Part shown: piece after piece, positions 11,719-21,540 of the stretch
How the letters are laid out: each line of letters opens with the position of its first letter
Position numbering within the stretch: position 1 is the first letter of the stretch
Source of the DNA: Polynucleobacter sp. 86C-FISCH
GTDB taxonomy: Bacteria > Pseudomonadota > Gammaproteobacteria > Burkholderiales > Burkholderiaceae
DNA length: 64,000 bases
Reading direction: 5' to 3'
Assembly (NCBI RefSeq): GCF_018882415.1
Contig: NZ_JACVOL010000001.1
Span: 1,155,531-1,219,530 of the forward strand
Notes under the pieces: model-generated
Seen by the model: only the letters and a program-made list of their open reading frames with translations
Told to the model about the DNA's origin: nothing
Database searches by the model: none
Translations under genes and position numbers: made by a program

Positions 11719-12780
11719 ATGGTTAAAGTCGATGCCCTGCAAGCACACCTCAAATCTCTGAGTTCGGGCGGACCCATGTTGCCGCTCTATATTTTTAGCG
11801 GCGATGAACCTCTATTAATGATGGAGGCAATGGATCAATTAAGGGCTGCTGCGAAAAAACAAAACTTTACAGAGCGCGAAGTCTTACTGCAGGAGCGTGG
11901 ATTTGATTGGGGTGCATTATTGAGCGCTGGCCAGACCATGTCTTTGTTTGGTGACAAACGCTGGGTGGAATTGCGCATTCCGACTGGGAAGCCTGGGCGT
12001 GACGGAGCAGACGCTTTAAAGCAATTTGCCGCTCAAATCGCTTCGCAGTCAAATGGTTCGGATGGTCCAGATACAGTAGTTTGTATTGTTTTACCTCGTT
12101 TGGATGGCAAGACTAAGACTTCCGCTTGGTTTAGTGCGCTTGATGATGCGGGTATGGCAATTCAAATTGATTCACTGGATCGCAGTCATTTGCCCCATTG
12201 GATTTCGGGACGACTCAAGCGTCAAGATCAAGAAGTGGAAGCAGGACCCGAAGGTCAGCGTGTACTCGAATTTATAGCCGATCAAGTTGAGGGCAACTTA
12301 ATTGCTGCCCACCAAGAGATTCTGAAGTTAGGCTTACTGTATCCCGTTGGAAAGTTGAGCGAGGAGCAGATTCGCTCATCCATTCTGAAGGTGGCACGCT
12401 ATAACGTCTTCGAGCTAACCGAAGCCATGCTTGCAGGCGATCTGGCGAGGCTCAATCGCATGTTGGATGGCCTTAAAGGTGAGGGTGAGCCGCTAGTTTT
12501 GATTCTGTGGAGCGTAACTGAAGAGCTTCGGATACTATCTAAATTGAAGGCGGCGAGTGACGCTGGGGAGTCTGTACAAAACCTCATGCGTGCTAATCGC
12601 ATATGGGGAAATAAAGAGCGTTTATATCCAGCAGCGTTGAGAAGAGTGCAACCGCTCAAACTCCGCAGAGCAATGCAAGTGGCTGCAGGATTGGATCGTC
12701 AGGTAAAAGGTCTGCACGCAGCAGAGTTGCCGGCAGACCCTTGGGATGGACTGCGTTTAGTTGGTAATTTATTGCGTTAA
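11719..12780 (+). CDS. holA: DNA polymerase III delta subunit
   Basis: Clamp-loader subunit that opens the beta sliding clamp. 353 residues, the usual size. The N-terminal AAA+-like fold starts after LPLYIFSGDEPLLMMEAMDQ; the middle includes GNLIAAHQEILKLGLL, and the C-terminal helical collar ends with GLHAAELPADPWDGL, typical for HolA in betaproteobacteria. No ATP-binding motif is expected in delta. It comes after lptE by 16 bases. Downstream (12781-12837) is a purine-rich leader with an imperfect direct repeat of GAGTAAYAAGA. Confidence 0.95.
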   Translation: MVKVDALQAHLKSLSSGGPMLPLYIFSGDEPLLMMEAMDQLRAAAKKQNFTEREVLLQERGFDWGALLSAGQTMSLFGDKRWVELRIPTGKPGRDGADALKQFAAQIASQSNGSDGPDTVVCIVLPRLDGKTKTSAWFSALDDAGMAIQIDSLDRSHLPHWISGRLKRQDQEVEAGPEGQRVLEFIADQVEGNLIAAHQEILKLGLLYPVGKLSEEQIRSSILKVARYNVFELTEAMLAGDLARLNRMLDGLKGEGEPLVLILWSVTEELRILSKLKAASDAGESVQNLMRANRIWGNKERLYPAALRRVQPLKLRRAMQVAAGLDRQVKGLHAAELPADPWDGLRLVGNLLR

Positions 12781-12837
12781 AAAGTAAATAAACAAAAGTG
12801 AATTAAAGAGTAACAAGAGAGTAATAAGAGAATAAAA

Positions 12838-14115
12838 ATGAGTTCAGCTATCAAAGAAATGATGCAATACATAGGGGTGCGAGCACGTGCTGCATCTCGT
12901 GCAATGGCGCGAGCATCGAGCGAGCAAAAAAATCAGGCTTTATTACATATTGCAAAAGTTATTCGTCAAAAGGCAGCTGAGATTCAGAAGGTTAATCAGG
13001 TCGATGTTGAGCGTGCTAAGGCTAATGGTCAAGATGCTGCTTTTGTTGATCGCTTAACTATGACCCCAAAAACAATCGAAACAATGGCTTTGGGTTTGGA
13101 GCAAATTGTTTCCTTGGATGATCCAATTGGCAAAATTACTCCGCTACAAAAGCAGGCATCTGGCATTGAACTAGGTCAGATGCGTGTACCGCTTGGAGTG
13201 ATAGGCATTATTTATGAGTCTCGTCCCAACGTGACAATTGATGCTGCTGCCCTATGTTTAAAGTCGGGTAATGCTGTGATCTTGCGCGGCGGCTCAGAGG
13301 CAATTGATTCCAACACCGTGCTCGCTCAGATTATTCAGGAGGGCTTGGCTGCTGCAGGCTTGCCCAAAGATGCTGTTCAAGTAGTTATGACAACAGATCG
13401 TAGTGCTGTTGGTGAAATGATTACGATGACTCAATACATTGATGTCATCGTGCCACGTGGCGGTAAGAGTTTGATTGCACGCTTAATGGCTGAAGCACGT
13501 GTACCAATGATTAAGCACTTGGACGGAATCTGTCATACCTATATTGATGCGGATGCTGATGTAGCAATGGCGGTGAAGGTATGTGATAACGCTAAGACGC
13601 AACGGTATGCTCCTTGTAATGCAATGGAGACTTTGCTTGTGAACCAAGAGATTGCGCAGAAAGTATTGCCAACACTTTGCAAGATATATCAAGATAAGGG
13701 TGTCGAGCTGCGGGTTGATGGCTTGACTCGTAAAACACTTGAAGAAAATGGCTTTCAGAATCTAGTCGATGCCAAAAAAGAAGATTGGCAAACAGAATAC
13801 TTAGCCCCAATTTTGTCGATTAAGACGGTCGCCAATATAGATGAAGCTATGAATCATATTGAGCAATACGGTAGTAAACATACGGATGCCATTATTACGA
13901 ACAACAAAGCTCAGGCCGATCGTTTCTTGCGCGAAGTGGATAGCGCTAGTGTGATGGTCAATGCCAGCACTCGCTTTGCTGATGGCTTTGAATATGGTTT
14001 GGGCGCAGAAATCGGCATTTCTAATGACAAGCTGCATGCCCGTGGCCCAGTTGGCTTGGATGGCCTGACCTCCTTAAAGTACGTGGTCATGGGTCATGGC
14101 GAGATTCGTACTTAA
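12838..14115 (+). CDS. proA: gamma-glutamyl phosphate reductase
   Basis: Second step of proline synthesis: NADPH-dependent reduction of glutamyl-5-phosphate to the semialdehyde. 425 residues of the aldehyde-dehydrogenase-like fold. Visible are [15 protein letters not shown] (phosphate site), [11 protein letters not shown] and the catalytic cysteine in [12 protein letters not shown]; the end has [21 protein letters not shown], the GLE-type aldehyde-dehydrogenase signature. It follows holA by 57 bases and precedes hemJ by 27. proB is not in the window. Confidence 0.97.
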   Translation: MSSAIKEMMQYIGVRARAASRAMARASSEQKNQALLHIAKVIRQKAAEIQKVNQVDVERAKANGQDAAFVDRLTMTPKTIETMALGLEQIVSLDDPIGKITPLQKQASGIELGQMRVPLGVIGIIYESRPNVTIDAAALCLKSGNAVILRGGSEAIDSNTVLAQIIQEGLAAAGLPKDAVQVVMTTDRSAVGEMITMTQYIDVIVPRGGKSLIARLMAEARVPMIKHLDGICHTYIDADADVAMAVKVCDNAKTQRYAPCNAMETLLVNQEIAQKVLPTLCKIYQDKGVELRVDGLTRKTLEENGFQNLVDAKKEDWQTEYLAPILSIKTVANIDEAMNHIEQYGSKHTDAIITNNKAQADRFLREVDSASVMVNASTRFADGFEYGLGAEIGISNDKLHARGPVGLDGLTSLKYVVMGHGEIRT

Positions 14116-14142
14116 TTTAATAAAAAAGTAAGCACACAATAT

Positions 14143-14568
14143 ATGAGTAATTCTTACCTCTGGGTTAAAACTTTCCACATTGTATTTATTACTTCATGGT
14201 TTGCTGGCTTGTTTTATCTGCCTAGAATCTTTGTGAACTTGGCCGAAGAGAAAAACACTGAGGCTTATGCTCGCCTGATAGGTATGGCTGATCGCCTGTT
14301 TCGCTTTATGACTATCTTGGCGGTTCCGGCGGTCTTATTGGGCATAACGCTGTGGCTTCACTTTGGTATTGGGCGTGGCGATGTATGGATGCATGCCAAA
14401 TTATTTTTTGTGATTCTGGTGATCGGTTATCACCACGCTTGTTTGAGCTTGCTTAAGAAGTTTCGTGCTGGGGTTAATAAGCGATCCGGCGTTTGGTTTC
14501 GTTGGTTTAATGAAGTTCCAGTGATTTTGTTAGTCATTATTGTTGCCTTGGTGTTGTTTAAGCCTTAA
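14143..14568 (+). CDS. hemJ: HemJ/CopD-family membrane protein, probable protoporphyrinogen oxidase
   Basis: A 141-residue inner-membrane protein with four hydrophobic segments (about residues 8-28, 52-72, 82-102, 120-140). It fits the HemJ (UPF0093) family, which oxidises protoporphyrinogen IX to protoporphyrin IX in bacteria lacking HemG or HemY. HemJ hallmarks include the N-terminal WVKTFHIVFITSWFAGLFYL with its conserved histidine and the MHAKLFFVILVIGYHH segment with conserved lysine and histidine. hemL three genes downstream supports a tetrapyrrole link. The broader CopD superfamily is the alternative label. Confidence 0.85.
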   Translation: MSNSYLWVKTFHIVFITSWFAGLFYLPRIFVNLAEEKNTEAYARLIGMADRLFRFMTILAVPAVLLGITLWLHFGIGRGDVWMHAKLFFVILVIGYHHACLSLLKKFRAGVNKRSGVWFRWFNEVPVILLVIIVALVLFKP

Positions 14569-14627
14569 GACCAGCCGATAAGTTCTGTTTAATTTTTTAA
14601 TATTCCCATTTATAGATTGTTAGCCCC

Positions 14628-16070
14628 ATGAGATTTTTTGTTGTATGCCCAGGCGGTTTAGAAGTGCCGCTTGCCCAGGAGCTAGCTGAGATTGCTGGGC
14701 GCCCAGAATGTAAGGCTTTGGGGGCATGGGTAATCGATCCAACGCCTACAAGTCCGACTGGTGGTGTTGGTCTGGCTGCACCAATATCTGCCGCAATGGC
14801 ATTGAATTTGCATTCGCGTATTGCAAGCCGTGTATTGCTGCAAATGGCGCAAGCTCCCTACCGTCAAGAAGACGACCTCTATAAGTTGGCTAGCGGTTTA
14901 GCATGGGAAGAGTGGTTTACCTCTAAGCAAACTTTGCGAGTGGATGTCACAGCCCATCGCTCTCCACTCAAGAGTCTAAATTTTGCAACGCTCAAAATTA
15001 AAGATGCGATTGTGGATCGCTTGCGCGATGTAACGGGAGATCGACCAAGTATTGATACCGCTTTCCCCAATGTGCGAGTGCAAGCCCATTTAACAGCAAC
15101 CCAAGTCACTATTTATTTAGATACTTCTGGTGAAGCTTTATTTAAGCGTGGCTGGCGTGATGAAAAAGGCGATGCACCCCTCAAAGAAAATTTAGCTGCT
15201 GGCATTTTGTCTTTTACTGCTTGGAAGCCTGGTCAAGCATTATTTGATCCAATGTGCGGTAGTGGAACCTTTTTAATTGAAGCTGCCCAAATGGCTTTAT
15301 CTATTCCACCTGGCGCCATTCGTGCAGGCATGTACGGTGATGATGCCAAGCCAAGTCGACTGGCTTATCGTCCTTTAGTGACTTCGGCGCATGGTTTTGG
15401 CTTTCAGCGACTCAAACCTTTCAATGAGGCTGCTGAGCAGAAGCGTTGGGTTGATTTAAAAGAAGCCGCTCTTGCGCGGATGTTGGAAAAACGCAAGCAG
15501 TACCCTAGTGTTGATGCTTTAAAAATTACTGGCGGCGATATTAATGAGAAATTGGTATCCATGTTCAAGGGTAATTGGCAAAGAGCGCAATTACCTGATC
15601 AGCCGGTAGTTCGTCAGATTGATGCCTTGGCTGCTAAGCCACCCGGAGGCATTAATGAAGGCGTGATGTTGTTGAACCCTCCTTACGGTGAGCGATTGGT
15701 TATTAAGGGTGGTCGTGGACAAGATCGCGCTTCTAATCCAGATGCTAAATACGATGACGCAGATGAACCAGAGAACCGCTTTGAGTTGAATTTAGAGACG
15801 GGCCGTCAAAGTGCAAAACGCTCTAGCCGTGAATCATTGAAAAAGCTGCAGGCCCAAGAAGAGCAGGATCCTAAGTTTGTGGAGTTTTTACGTCAGTTTG
15901 GCCAGCATCTAAAAGATGATTTTGGCGGCTGGAATATTTTTGTACTTACTGCAGATATGGCGCTTCCAGGCCAATTACGCATCAAAGAATCTAAGCGCAC
16001 CCCTTTGTTTAATGGCCCTCTTGAATGCCGTTTATTCAAGTTTGAGATGCATGCTAAGCGACCAGCTTAA
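14628..16070 (+). CDS. rlmL: RlmL-like 23S rRNA guanine-N2 methyltransferase
   Basis: A 480-residue THUMP-domain RNA methyltransferase. Residues ~50-165 form the THUMP RNA-binding region; the Rossmann methyltransferase starts near 185 with the SAM motif DPMCGSGTF at ~207-215 and the catalytic NPPYGERL at ~350-357, as in enzymes making m2G in RNA (E. coli RlmL targets G2445). Directly after NPPYGERL there is a ~55-residue charged, low-complexity insert (about 358-412) not seen in the E. coli protein. The exact target base is inferred from family, not shown. Start ATG 14628 (MRFFVVCPGGLE) fits family N-termini. Confidence 0.85.
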   Translation: MRFFVVCPGGLEVPLAQELAEIAGRPECKALGAWVIDPTPTSPTGGVGLAAPISAAMALNLHSRIASRVLLQMAQAPYRQEDDLYKLASGLAWEEWFTSKQTLRVDVTAHRSPLKSLNFATLKIKDAIVDRLRDVTGDRPSIDTAFPNVRVQAHLTATQVTIYLDTSGEALFKRGWRDEKGDAPLKENLAAGILSFTAWKPGQALFDPMCGSGTFLIEAAQMALSIPPGAIRAGMYGDDAKPSRLAYRPLVTSAHGFGFQRLKPFNEAAEQKRWVDLKEAALARMLEKRKQYPSVDALKITGGDINEKLVSMFKGNWQRAQLPDQPVVRQIDALAAKPPGGINEGVMLLNPPYGERLVIKGGRGQDRASNPDAKYDDADEPENRFELNLETGRQSAKRSSRESLKKLQAQEEQDPKFVEFLRQFGQHLKDDFGGWNIFVLTADMALPGQLRIKESKRTPLFNGPLECRLFKFEMHAKRPA

Positions 16071-16147
16071 GTGGCTATAAAACCTTAAAATAAGATAGAA
16101 GCGTCAAAAAACGATAGATATATCAAAGAAAATCAGAGAGCAAAGTA

Positions 16148-16318
16148 ATGGAATTTAAAACATACATGTGTTTAATTTGCGGTTGGGTTTATGACGAAGC
16201 AGCTGGTTTACCTGATGAAGGTATTGCGCCAGGAACGCTTTGGAAAGACGTCCCAATGAATTGGACCTGTCCAGAGTGCGGTGCTCGCAAAGAAGATTTT
16301 GAAATGATGGCAATTTAA
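16148..16318 (+). CDS. rubA: rubredoxin
   Basis: A 56-residue rubredoxin, a small cytosolic one-iron electron carrier. The two iron-binding cysteine pairs are clear: CLICG at residues 8-12 and CPECG at 41-45, with the VYDEAAGLPDEGIAPGT loop between them, as in canonical rubredoxins. It sits 77 bases after the methyltransferase gene and 12 before hemL. A rubredoxin beside hemL is a recurring arrangement in betaproteobacteria. Its redox partner is not apparent in the window. Confidence 0.95.
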   Translation: MEFKTYMCLICGWVYDEAAGLPDEGIAPGTLWKDVPMNWTCPECGARKEDFEMMAI

Positions 16319-16330
16319 TTAGAAATAACC

Positions 16331-17632
16331 ATGGCAAAAGTAGATCAAAACGAAGCACTCTTTGAGCGCGCACAAAAAACTATTCCTGGAGGAGTGAACT
16401 CTCCAGTGAGAGCTTTCCGTCAAGTGGGCGGAACACCGCGTTTTGTTGCTAAAGCCAAGGGCCCTTACTTTTGGGATGCCAACGATAAGCGTTATATCGA
16501 CTTAATTATGTCTTGGGGCCCAATGATTGTGGGCCACGCAAATCCAGAGGTAGTAGCTGCCGTTCAGAAGGCTGCGGAAACTAGTTTTAGTTATGGCGCA
16601 CCGACTGAAGGCGAAATTGAATTAGCAGAGCGCATTTGCGCTTTGATGCCAAGCGTTGAGCAAGTGCGTATGGTGTCGAGCGGTACAGAAGCGACGATGA
16701 GTGCCTTGCGTTTGGCTCGCGGATATACCGGACGTGATTTGATTATCAAGTTTGAGGGCTGTTATCACGGTCACGCTGACAGTCTTTTGGTAAAGGCTGG
16801 TTCAGGCTTGTTGACATTTGCCGACTCTACACAAAATGCGCCATCTTCTGGCGGTGTTCCGCAGGATTTGGTGAAGCACACACTAGTATTGCCATACAAC
16901 GATGTTGCGGCGATAGAAGAAGTATTTAAAAAGCAGGGCGATCAAATTGCTGCAGTCATCATCGAGCCAATCGCTGGCAATATGAATCTCATTCAACCGT
17001 CTAAAGCATTTTTGGCTGCGATTAGATCTCTGACTGCTAAGCATGGTGCTGTATTGATCTATGACGAGGTCATGACTGGTTTTAGGGTGGCCCTGGGCGG
17101 CGCTCAGTCTTTACAAGGCATTACCCCTGATCTGACTTGCTTAGGCAAGGTGATGGGCGGTGGCATGCCGATGGCCGCTTTTGGCGGTAAGAAGGAAATC
17201 ATGTCCAAGCTTGCTCCCTTGGGCAATGTGTATCAGGCTGGCACGCTCTCTGGTAATCCAGTGGCTGTAGCTGCCGGTCTCAAGACTCTTGAGATTATTT
17301 CGCGAGAAGGTTTTTATGAGTGCTTAACAGGCCAAACCGAAAAGCTCATGACTGGTTTAAAAGCTGCTGCTGATAAAAACAATATCCCTTTTGCGGTAGA
17401 TAGTGTGGGCGGTATGTTTGGTTTTTACTTTACCGATCACGTTCCCACTTCATTTGAGGCGGTGACTAAATCTAATATTGATGCCTTTAAGAAATTCTTC
17501 CACTTGATGTTAGATGAAGGTGTGTATTTAGCACCATCTGCATATGAGGCTGGCTTTACATCGATTGCGCATGACAACGCCGTACTCGATGAAATTATTA
17601 CCGCCGCTGAGAATTCTTTTAAAAAGCTTTAA
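16331..17632 (+). CDS. hemL: glutamate-1-semialdehyde 2,1-aminomutase
   Basis: PLP enzyme that makes 5-aminolevulinate from glutamate-1-semialdehyde in the C5 route to heme. 433 residues, starting [21 protein letters not shown]. Motifs: [10 protein letters not shown], the PLP pocket [25 protein letters not shown], and the Schiff-base lysine in [18 protein letters not shown]. It ends on an AT-rich palindrome (17623-17637) overlapping the stop, facing the convergent apaH. Co-location with rubredoxin and hemJ suggests a small tetrapyrrole group. Confidence 0.98.
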   Translation: MAKVDQNEALFERAQKTIPGGVNSPVRAFRQVGGTPRFVAKAKGPYFWDANDKRYIDLIMSWGPMIVGHANPEVVAAVQKAAETSFSYGAPTEGEIELAERICALMPSVEQVRMVSSGTEATMSALRLARGYTGRDLIIKFEGCYHGHADSLLVKAGSGLLTFADSTQNAPSSGGVPQDLVKHTLVLPYNDVAAIEEVFKKQGDQIAAVIIEPIAGNMNLIQPSKAFLAAIRSLTAKHGAVLIYDEVMTGFRVALGGAQSLQGITPDLTCLGKVMGGGMPMAAFGGKKEIMSKLAPLGNVYQAGTLSGNPVAVAAGLKTLEIISREGFYECLTGQTEKLMTGLKAAADKNNIPFAVDSVGGMFGFYFTDHVPTSFEAVTKSNIDAFKKFFHLMLDEGVYLAPSAYEAGFTSIAHDNAVLDEIITAAENSFKKL

Positions 17633-17659
17633 GCTTTAAAAATATAGCTTTGTAATTGC

Positions 17660-18499
17660 TTACATTCTGAGTGGGTGGTCATAGCCATCCACTTGAATGA
17701 TGTCTGAATTCTTGTTGTCTTTATTGGATTCTGAAATCTCAAGAGCAGTCAGCTTTCCACCCCAGACGCAGCCAGTATCGAGACCAATGACATTGTGTTT
17801 GCGTAGCAAGCCCAATGTTGACCAGTGCCCAAAGTAAATTAAGGTATCAGTGGTCTTTCTATTGGGCGCCATAAACCAAGGGGTATAGCCCTTGGGGCCG
17901 TCCTCTAAACCTTCTTTACTTTCAAACTCCATTTGACCAGTCGGGCTGCAAAAGCGCATACGGGTTAATGCATTAGTGATAACGCGCAAGCGCTCATATC
18001 CCTTGAGAGATTTATTCCATTTGGTTGGGGTATTGCCATACATATTGGCTAGAAAAGTTTTGTAAGACTTACTGCGTAACGCCTTCTCTACTTCTTGAGC
18101 GCATTCAATGGTTTGTTGTAGATCCCATTGGGGTAGCACCCCTGCATGAACTGTGAGTACTTTGCCGTTACTTAATGCCATAGGGCGCTTTCGTAACCAG
18201 TCAATGAGCTCTGCACGATCGGGGGCGCTCAGGATGGGCTCAACTGTATCTAAACCTTTGGTTTTGCGAAGACCGGCATCAATCGCCAGAAGGTGTAAGT
18301 CATGATTGCCCAAGATGCACTCTGCACGACCAGATTCTTGCAAGGCTTTTAAATGTCGCAATGCGCCTAATGAATCGGGTCCGCGATTGACTAAGTCTCC
18401 CAGAAAAATCATTTTGGATTTCGCTGGAAGTTTTTTCACTAAGGCTTTTAACGAAGGTGCGCAGCCCTGGACATCACCGACGGCATAGATCTTGCTCAT
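17660..18499 (-). CDS. apaH: bis(5'-nucleosyl)-tetraphosphatase (symmetrical) ApaH
   Basis: Metallophosphoesterase that cleaves diadenosine tetraphosphate to two ADP and can remove Np4 caps from RNA. 279 residues. The metal-binding motifs are in order: GDVQGC near residue 8, FLGDLVNRGPDSL near 33, LGNHDLHLLAI near 63, and VHAGVLPQW near 117. It lies on the minus strand after phr (39 bases between phr stop and apaH start). In enterobacteria apaH sits with ksgA; here it is separate. Confidence 0.96.
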   Translation of the reverse strand: MSKIYAVGDVQGCAPSLKALVKKLPAKSKMIFLGDLVNRGPDSLGALRHLKALQESGRAECILGNHDLHLLAIDAGLRKTKGLDTVEPILSAPDRAELIDWLRKRPMALSNGKVLTVHAGVLPQWDLQQTIECAQEVEKALRSKSYKTFLANMYGNTPTKWNKSLKGYERLRVITNALTRMRFCSPTGQMEFESKEGLEDGPKGYTPWFMAPNRKTTDTLIYFGHWSTLGLLRKHNVIGLDTGCVWGGKLTALEISESNKDNKNSDIIQVDGYDHPLRM

Positions 18500-18538
18500 G
18501 CCTAATCTTAAAGCGGAAATATGCGCTTATAAGCTTTG

Positions 18539-20011
18539 CTAAGCGATTTTTTTCACAACGCTATAGCGCACCAAAGTCTTTTTGCGCGCTTCATCGTGAT
18601 CCACTACTGGCAATGGATAATCTCTTCCTAGGGTGATGCCAGCTGCCTCTAGCTCGATATGGCCTGCCTTCCAGGGGGCATGAACTGACTTTTTGGAGAG
18701 TTTTTCTAGTTGTGGAAGGTAGCGTTTGATGAACTTGCCCTCTGAGTCAAACTTTTCTGACTGGGTAATGGGGTTAAAGATGCGGAAATAGGGTTGGGCA
18801 TCACATCCGGATGAGGAGGCCCATTGCCAGCCGCCGTTATTGGAAGAAAGTTCAAAGTCATTAAGGTGTTCAGCGAAATAGGCCTCACCCCAGCGCCAAT
18901 CGATTCCTAAATCTTTTGTTAAAAAACTAGCTACAACCATACGCAGGCGATTGTGCATATAACCACTTTGATTGAGTTGATGCATGGCTGCATCCACAAG
19001 TGGGTACCCAGTCTTGCCTTCGCACCAGGCAGTAAATAATTTCTTGGCAGTGGCACCACTCTCCCACGCAATATTGTCATAGTCGGGCTTGAACGATGCA
19101 CCTTTAGCGAGACGCGGATGATTGGCCAGAATCATGAAATAAAAATCACGCCAGATGAGTTCGCTTAGCCAAATGGTGGCACCCATACTGCCAGCCAACA
19201 TGCGACGATGGGCTTCACGTACTAAACCTCTAATCGATAGCATGCCAAAACGTAAGTGGGTGGATAGATAGCTCACACCTTTAATTGCAGGAAAGTCTCT
19301 ACCAATTTGGTACTGATCAATACGAGAGAGGAAGTCTTCTAAGAAAGCTTGACCACCCTCTGAGCCAGGCGGCAAGTAGCTCTCAATGCCAGTAGGGCAA
19401 AAGCCCATGGATTCTAGAGAGGGTAATGACTGGCTTAACTTTTTGGGTATGGCAGCAAGTTGTCCCGGCTTTGGATTGCATTCGTAAGCAGCAAGATCTT
19501 TTTCTTGAAGCGTTTTAAGCCAATTATTTTTGTATGGCGTAAAGATAGAAAAGACAGTATTGGAATTGGTCAGAATTTCTTTTTTCTCGAAGATCACCTG
19601 ATCTTTAAAAGTTAACAATTCAATATCTTGCTTTTCTAGTTTTGCTTTGACAGTGTCATCACGTTCGATAGCAGAAGGTTCGTAGTCGTGATTTGTAAAG
19701 ACTGCATTAACGCCTAGTTCGCTAGCTATTTGAGGAATGCATTCAATGGGATTGCCAAAATAAACAATGAGTCCCCCGCCTTGTTGACACAATTGCTCGT
19801 CAATTTGTTTGATGCCCTGCCAAATGAAATCTACTCGACGATCATGCTTAAGGCCATCGACATCAAGCTCACCTTTAATCAGAGGCTTGAGAATCTCGGT
19901 GTCAAAGATAAAAGTAAGCCAAACCTGTTCACTTTCCTTGAGGGCGTGATGAAGGGCGGCATTGTCATACAGACGAAGGTCACGGCGGAGCCAAACTAGT
20001 GCTTTTTGCAT
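18539..20011 (-). CDS. phr: deoxyribodipyrimidine photolyase
   Basis: Light-driven FAD enzyme repairing cyclobutane pyrimidine dimers. 490 residues, class I CPD photolyase. The N-terminal antenna domain begins ALVWLRRDLRLYDNAAL; the FAD-binding C-terminal domain has the conserved GYPLVDAAMHQL, HNRLRMVVASFL and the signature region WQWASSSGCDAQPYFRIFNP. Useful for a bacterium in sunlit surface water. The start codon is 61 bases from the divergent ydcF-like gene. The DNA photolyase signature is intact, so a cryptochrome is less likely. Confidence 0.96.
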   Translation of the reverse strand: MQKALVWLRRDLRLYDNAALHHALKESEQVWLTFIFDTEILKPLIKGELDVDGLKHDRRVDFIWQGIKQIDEQLCQQGGGLIVYFGNPIECIPQIASELGVNAVFTNHDYEPSAIERDDTVKAKLEKQDIELLTFKDQVIFEKKEILTNSNTVFSIFTPYKNNWLKTLQEKDLAAYECNPKPGQLAAIPKKLSQSLPSLESMGFCPTGIESYLPPGSEGGQAFLEDFLSRIDQYQIGRDFPAIKGVSYLSTHLRFGMLSIRGLVREAHRRMLAGSMGATIWLSELIWRDFYFMILANHPRLAKGASFKPDYDNIAWESGATAKKLFTAWCEGKTGYPLVDAAMHQLNQSGYMHNRLRMVVASFLTKDLGIDWRWGEAYFAEHLNDFELSSNNGGWQWASSSGCDAQPYFRIFNPITQSEKFDSEGKFIKRYLPQLEKLSKKSVHAPWKAGHIELEAAGITLGRDYPLPVVDHDEARKKTLVRYSVVKKIA

Positions 20012-20072
20012 GCCTCTATCTTAGGGCTTATTTGCTGACTCTGCCTGGGCTCAAGGTAATATTGTCACCATT

Positions 20073-20873
20073 ATGGATACCCTCTTTTTTGTCTTCTCAA
20101 AATTACTACATTTTTTAATTGAACCCCTCAATTGGGTAATCGGCTTTATTTTGATTGCGCTGCTTTTCTTGGGGCTCAGAAAGCCAGAGCTCACAAAGAA
20201 ATTTTTGCTATTAGCAATCATTGATTTATTGGTAGTTGGATGGCTGCCCACATCTGAGAGTCTGCTTAGGGTCCTTGAGGAAAAGGTATCTTCGACACCC
20301 ATTGCTTCTTTTTCGGAAAAAGAGTTAGGTGGAATCATTATTTTGGGTGGCGCCGTTCGCAGCGGAACGGTAGGGCCAGATCGCGGAGAGGTTTCATTAG
20401 TAGCATCTGCTGAGCGGGTAACCAAGGCATTTGAGTTGATGCGTAAGTATCCAGACTTGCCTTTTATATTTACTGGTTTTTCTGATCAAATCACACCTCG
20501 TGGTGTATCTGAGGCTGATGCATTCAAGCAGCTAGTATCCGAGCAAGGGCTAGCGGATAGACCAGGTTTTTATGAAAATCAATCCAGAAATACTTATGAG
20601 AATGTAATCTTCATTAAACCCATGATGAAGGAAATTAATCAAGAGGCCCCAGGGAAGCCTTGGCTCTTAATTACTTCGGCTCGACATATGTATCGTTCAT
20701 TACTGCTATTTCAGAAGCAAGGCATTGAAGTGATCCCAGTTCCCGTGGATTATCAAACTGGCAATTCTTTGAATTGGGGTAGCTTTGATCTCGAGCAGGG
20801 CGCTTTTTATTGGAATAAATTGATTCATGAGTGCATAGGACTGGGGGCTTATTGGATTACTGGAAAAATCTAG
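20073..20873 (+). CDS. YdcF/ElyC family protein (DUF218)
   Basis: A 266-residue membrane-anchored protein. Two hydrophobic segments at residues ~10-30 and ~45-65 come first, then the DUF218 domain with GGIIILGGAVRSG, a conserved acidic/arginine patch in FIFTGFSDQ and a late HMYRSLLLFQKQG. In E. coli the related ElyC affects envelope integrity and undecaprenyl-phosphate metabolism; the biochemical reaction is not settled. A role in the envelope fits the neighbourhood but is inferred. yqgE follows after 22 bases. Confidence 0.85.
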   Translation: MDTLFFVFSKLLHFLIEPLNWVIGFILIALLFLGLRKPELTKKFLLLAIIDLLVVGWLPTSESLLRVLEEKVSSTPIASFSEKELGGIIILGGAVRSGTVGPDRGEVSLVASAERVTKAFELMRKYPDLPFIFTGFSDQITPRGVSEADAFKQLVSEQGLADRPGFYENQSRNTYENVIFIKPMMKEINQEAPGKPWLLITSARHMYRSLLLFQKQGIEVIPVPVDYQTGNSLNWGSFDLEQGAFYWNKLIHECIGLGAYWITGKI

Positions 20874-20895
20874 ATATTCTGTAAAATGAACCCAT

Positions 20896-21540
20896 ATGAC
20901 TTCGGCTAAAAAAGCACCCCCTGCTTCAGACTTAGCGTCTGCGCCAGAGTCTTCGATTTCATTTTCAGCAGACCATCTTGCCAACCAGTTTTTAATTGCC
21001 ATGCCCGGTATGGTTGACCCCAACTTTGCGGGGTCTTTAATCTACCTTTTTGAGCACACCGAAAGAGGTGCAATGGGCCTAGTACTAAATCGACCAACTG
21101 AGGTCGATTTAGCAAAGCTCTTTGACAAAATTGATCTAAAGCTAGAAATTGCACCCTTGCTTGAGCAGCCCGTCTATTTCGGTGGACCTGTTCAGGTTGA
21201 GCGTGGCTTTGTATTGCATGAATCCAATCCCAATGTCTCATATAGCTCCTCTTTGGTGATCCCTGGTGGTCTCACGATGACCACATCCAAAGATGTATTG
21301 GAGGCAGTGGCTGCTGGTAGCGGCCCCCAAAAATTTTTAATGACCTTGGGTTATGCGGGTTGGGGTGCAGGTCAGCTTGAAGAAGAAATTTCATTGAATG
21401 GTTGGATCAATGTGCCTTTGTCTCGAGATCAGATGATCGACATTATTTTTAATACCCCATCAAGTCAGCGCTATCAAAGGGCAATGGGTCTTTTGGGTTT
21501 TGATCCATCCCACCTATCTGGTGAGGCTGGGCATGCCTAA
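20896..21540 (+). CDS. yqgE: YqgE/AlgH family protein (UPF0301)
   Basis: A 214-residue cytosolic protein of unknown biochemical function. The UPF0301 core begins at residue ~28 with LANQFLIAMPGMVDPNFAGS, then HTERGAMGLVLNRPTEVDL, PVYFGGPVQVERGFVLH and the late GYAGWGAGQLEEEI. The first ~27 residues (Ala/Ser-rich) are an extension on the usual ~187-residue protein. The stop overlaps the start of ruvX by 8 bases, the conserved yqgE-yqgF pairing. Confidence 0.93.
   Translation: MTSAKKAPPASDLASAPESSISFSADHLANQFLIAMPGMVDPNFAGSLIYLFEHTERGAMGLVLNRPTEVDLAKLFDKIDLKLEIAPLLEQPVYFGGPVQVERGFVLHESNPNVSYSSSLVIPGGLTMTTSKDVLEAVAAGSGPQKFLMTLGYAGWGAGQLEEEISLNGWINVPLSRDQMIDIIFNTPSSQRYQRAMGLLGFDPSHLSGEAGHA

Noticed and set aside
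17623..17637. Terminator at the hemL/apaH junction
   Set aside because: Palindrome AAAGCTT/AAGCTTT has a one-base centre and no T-run; sequence is AT-rich, so it is more likely chance.
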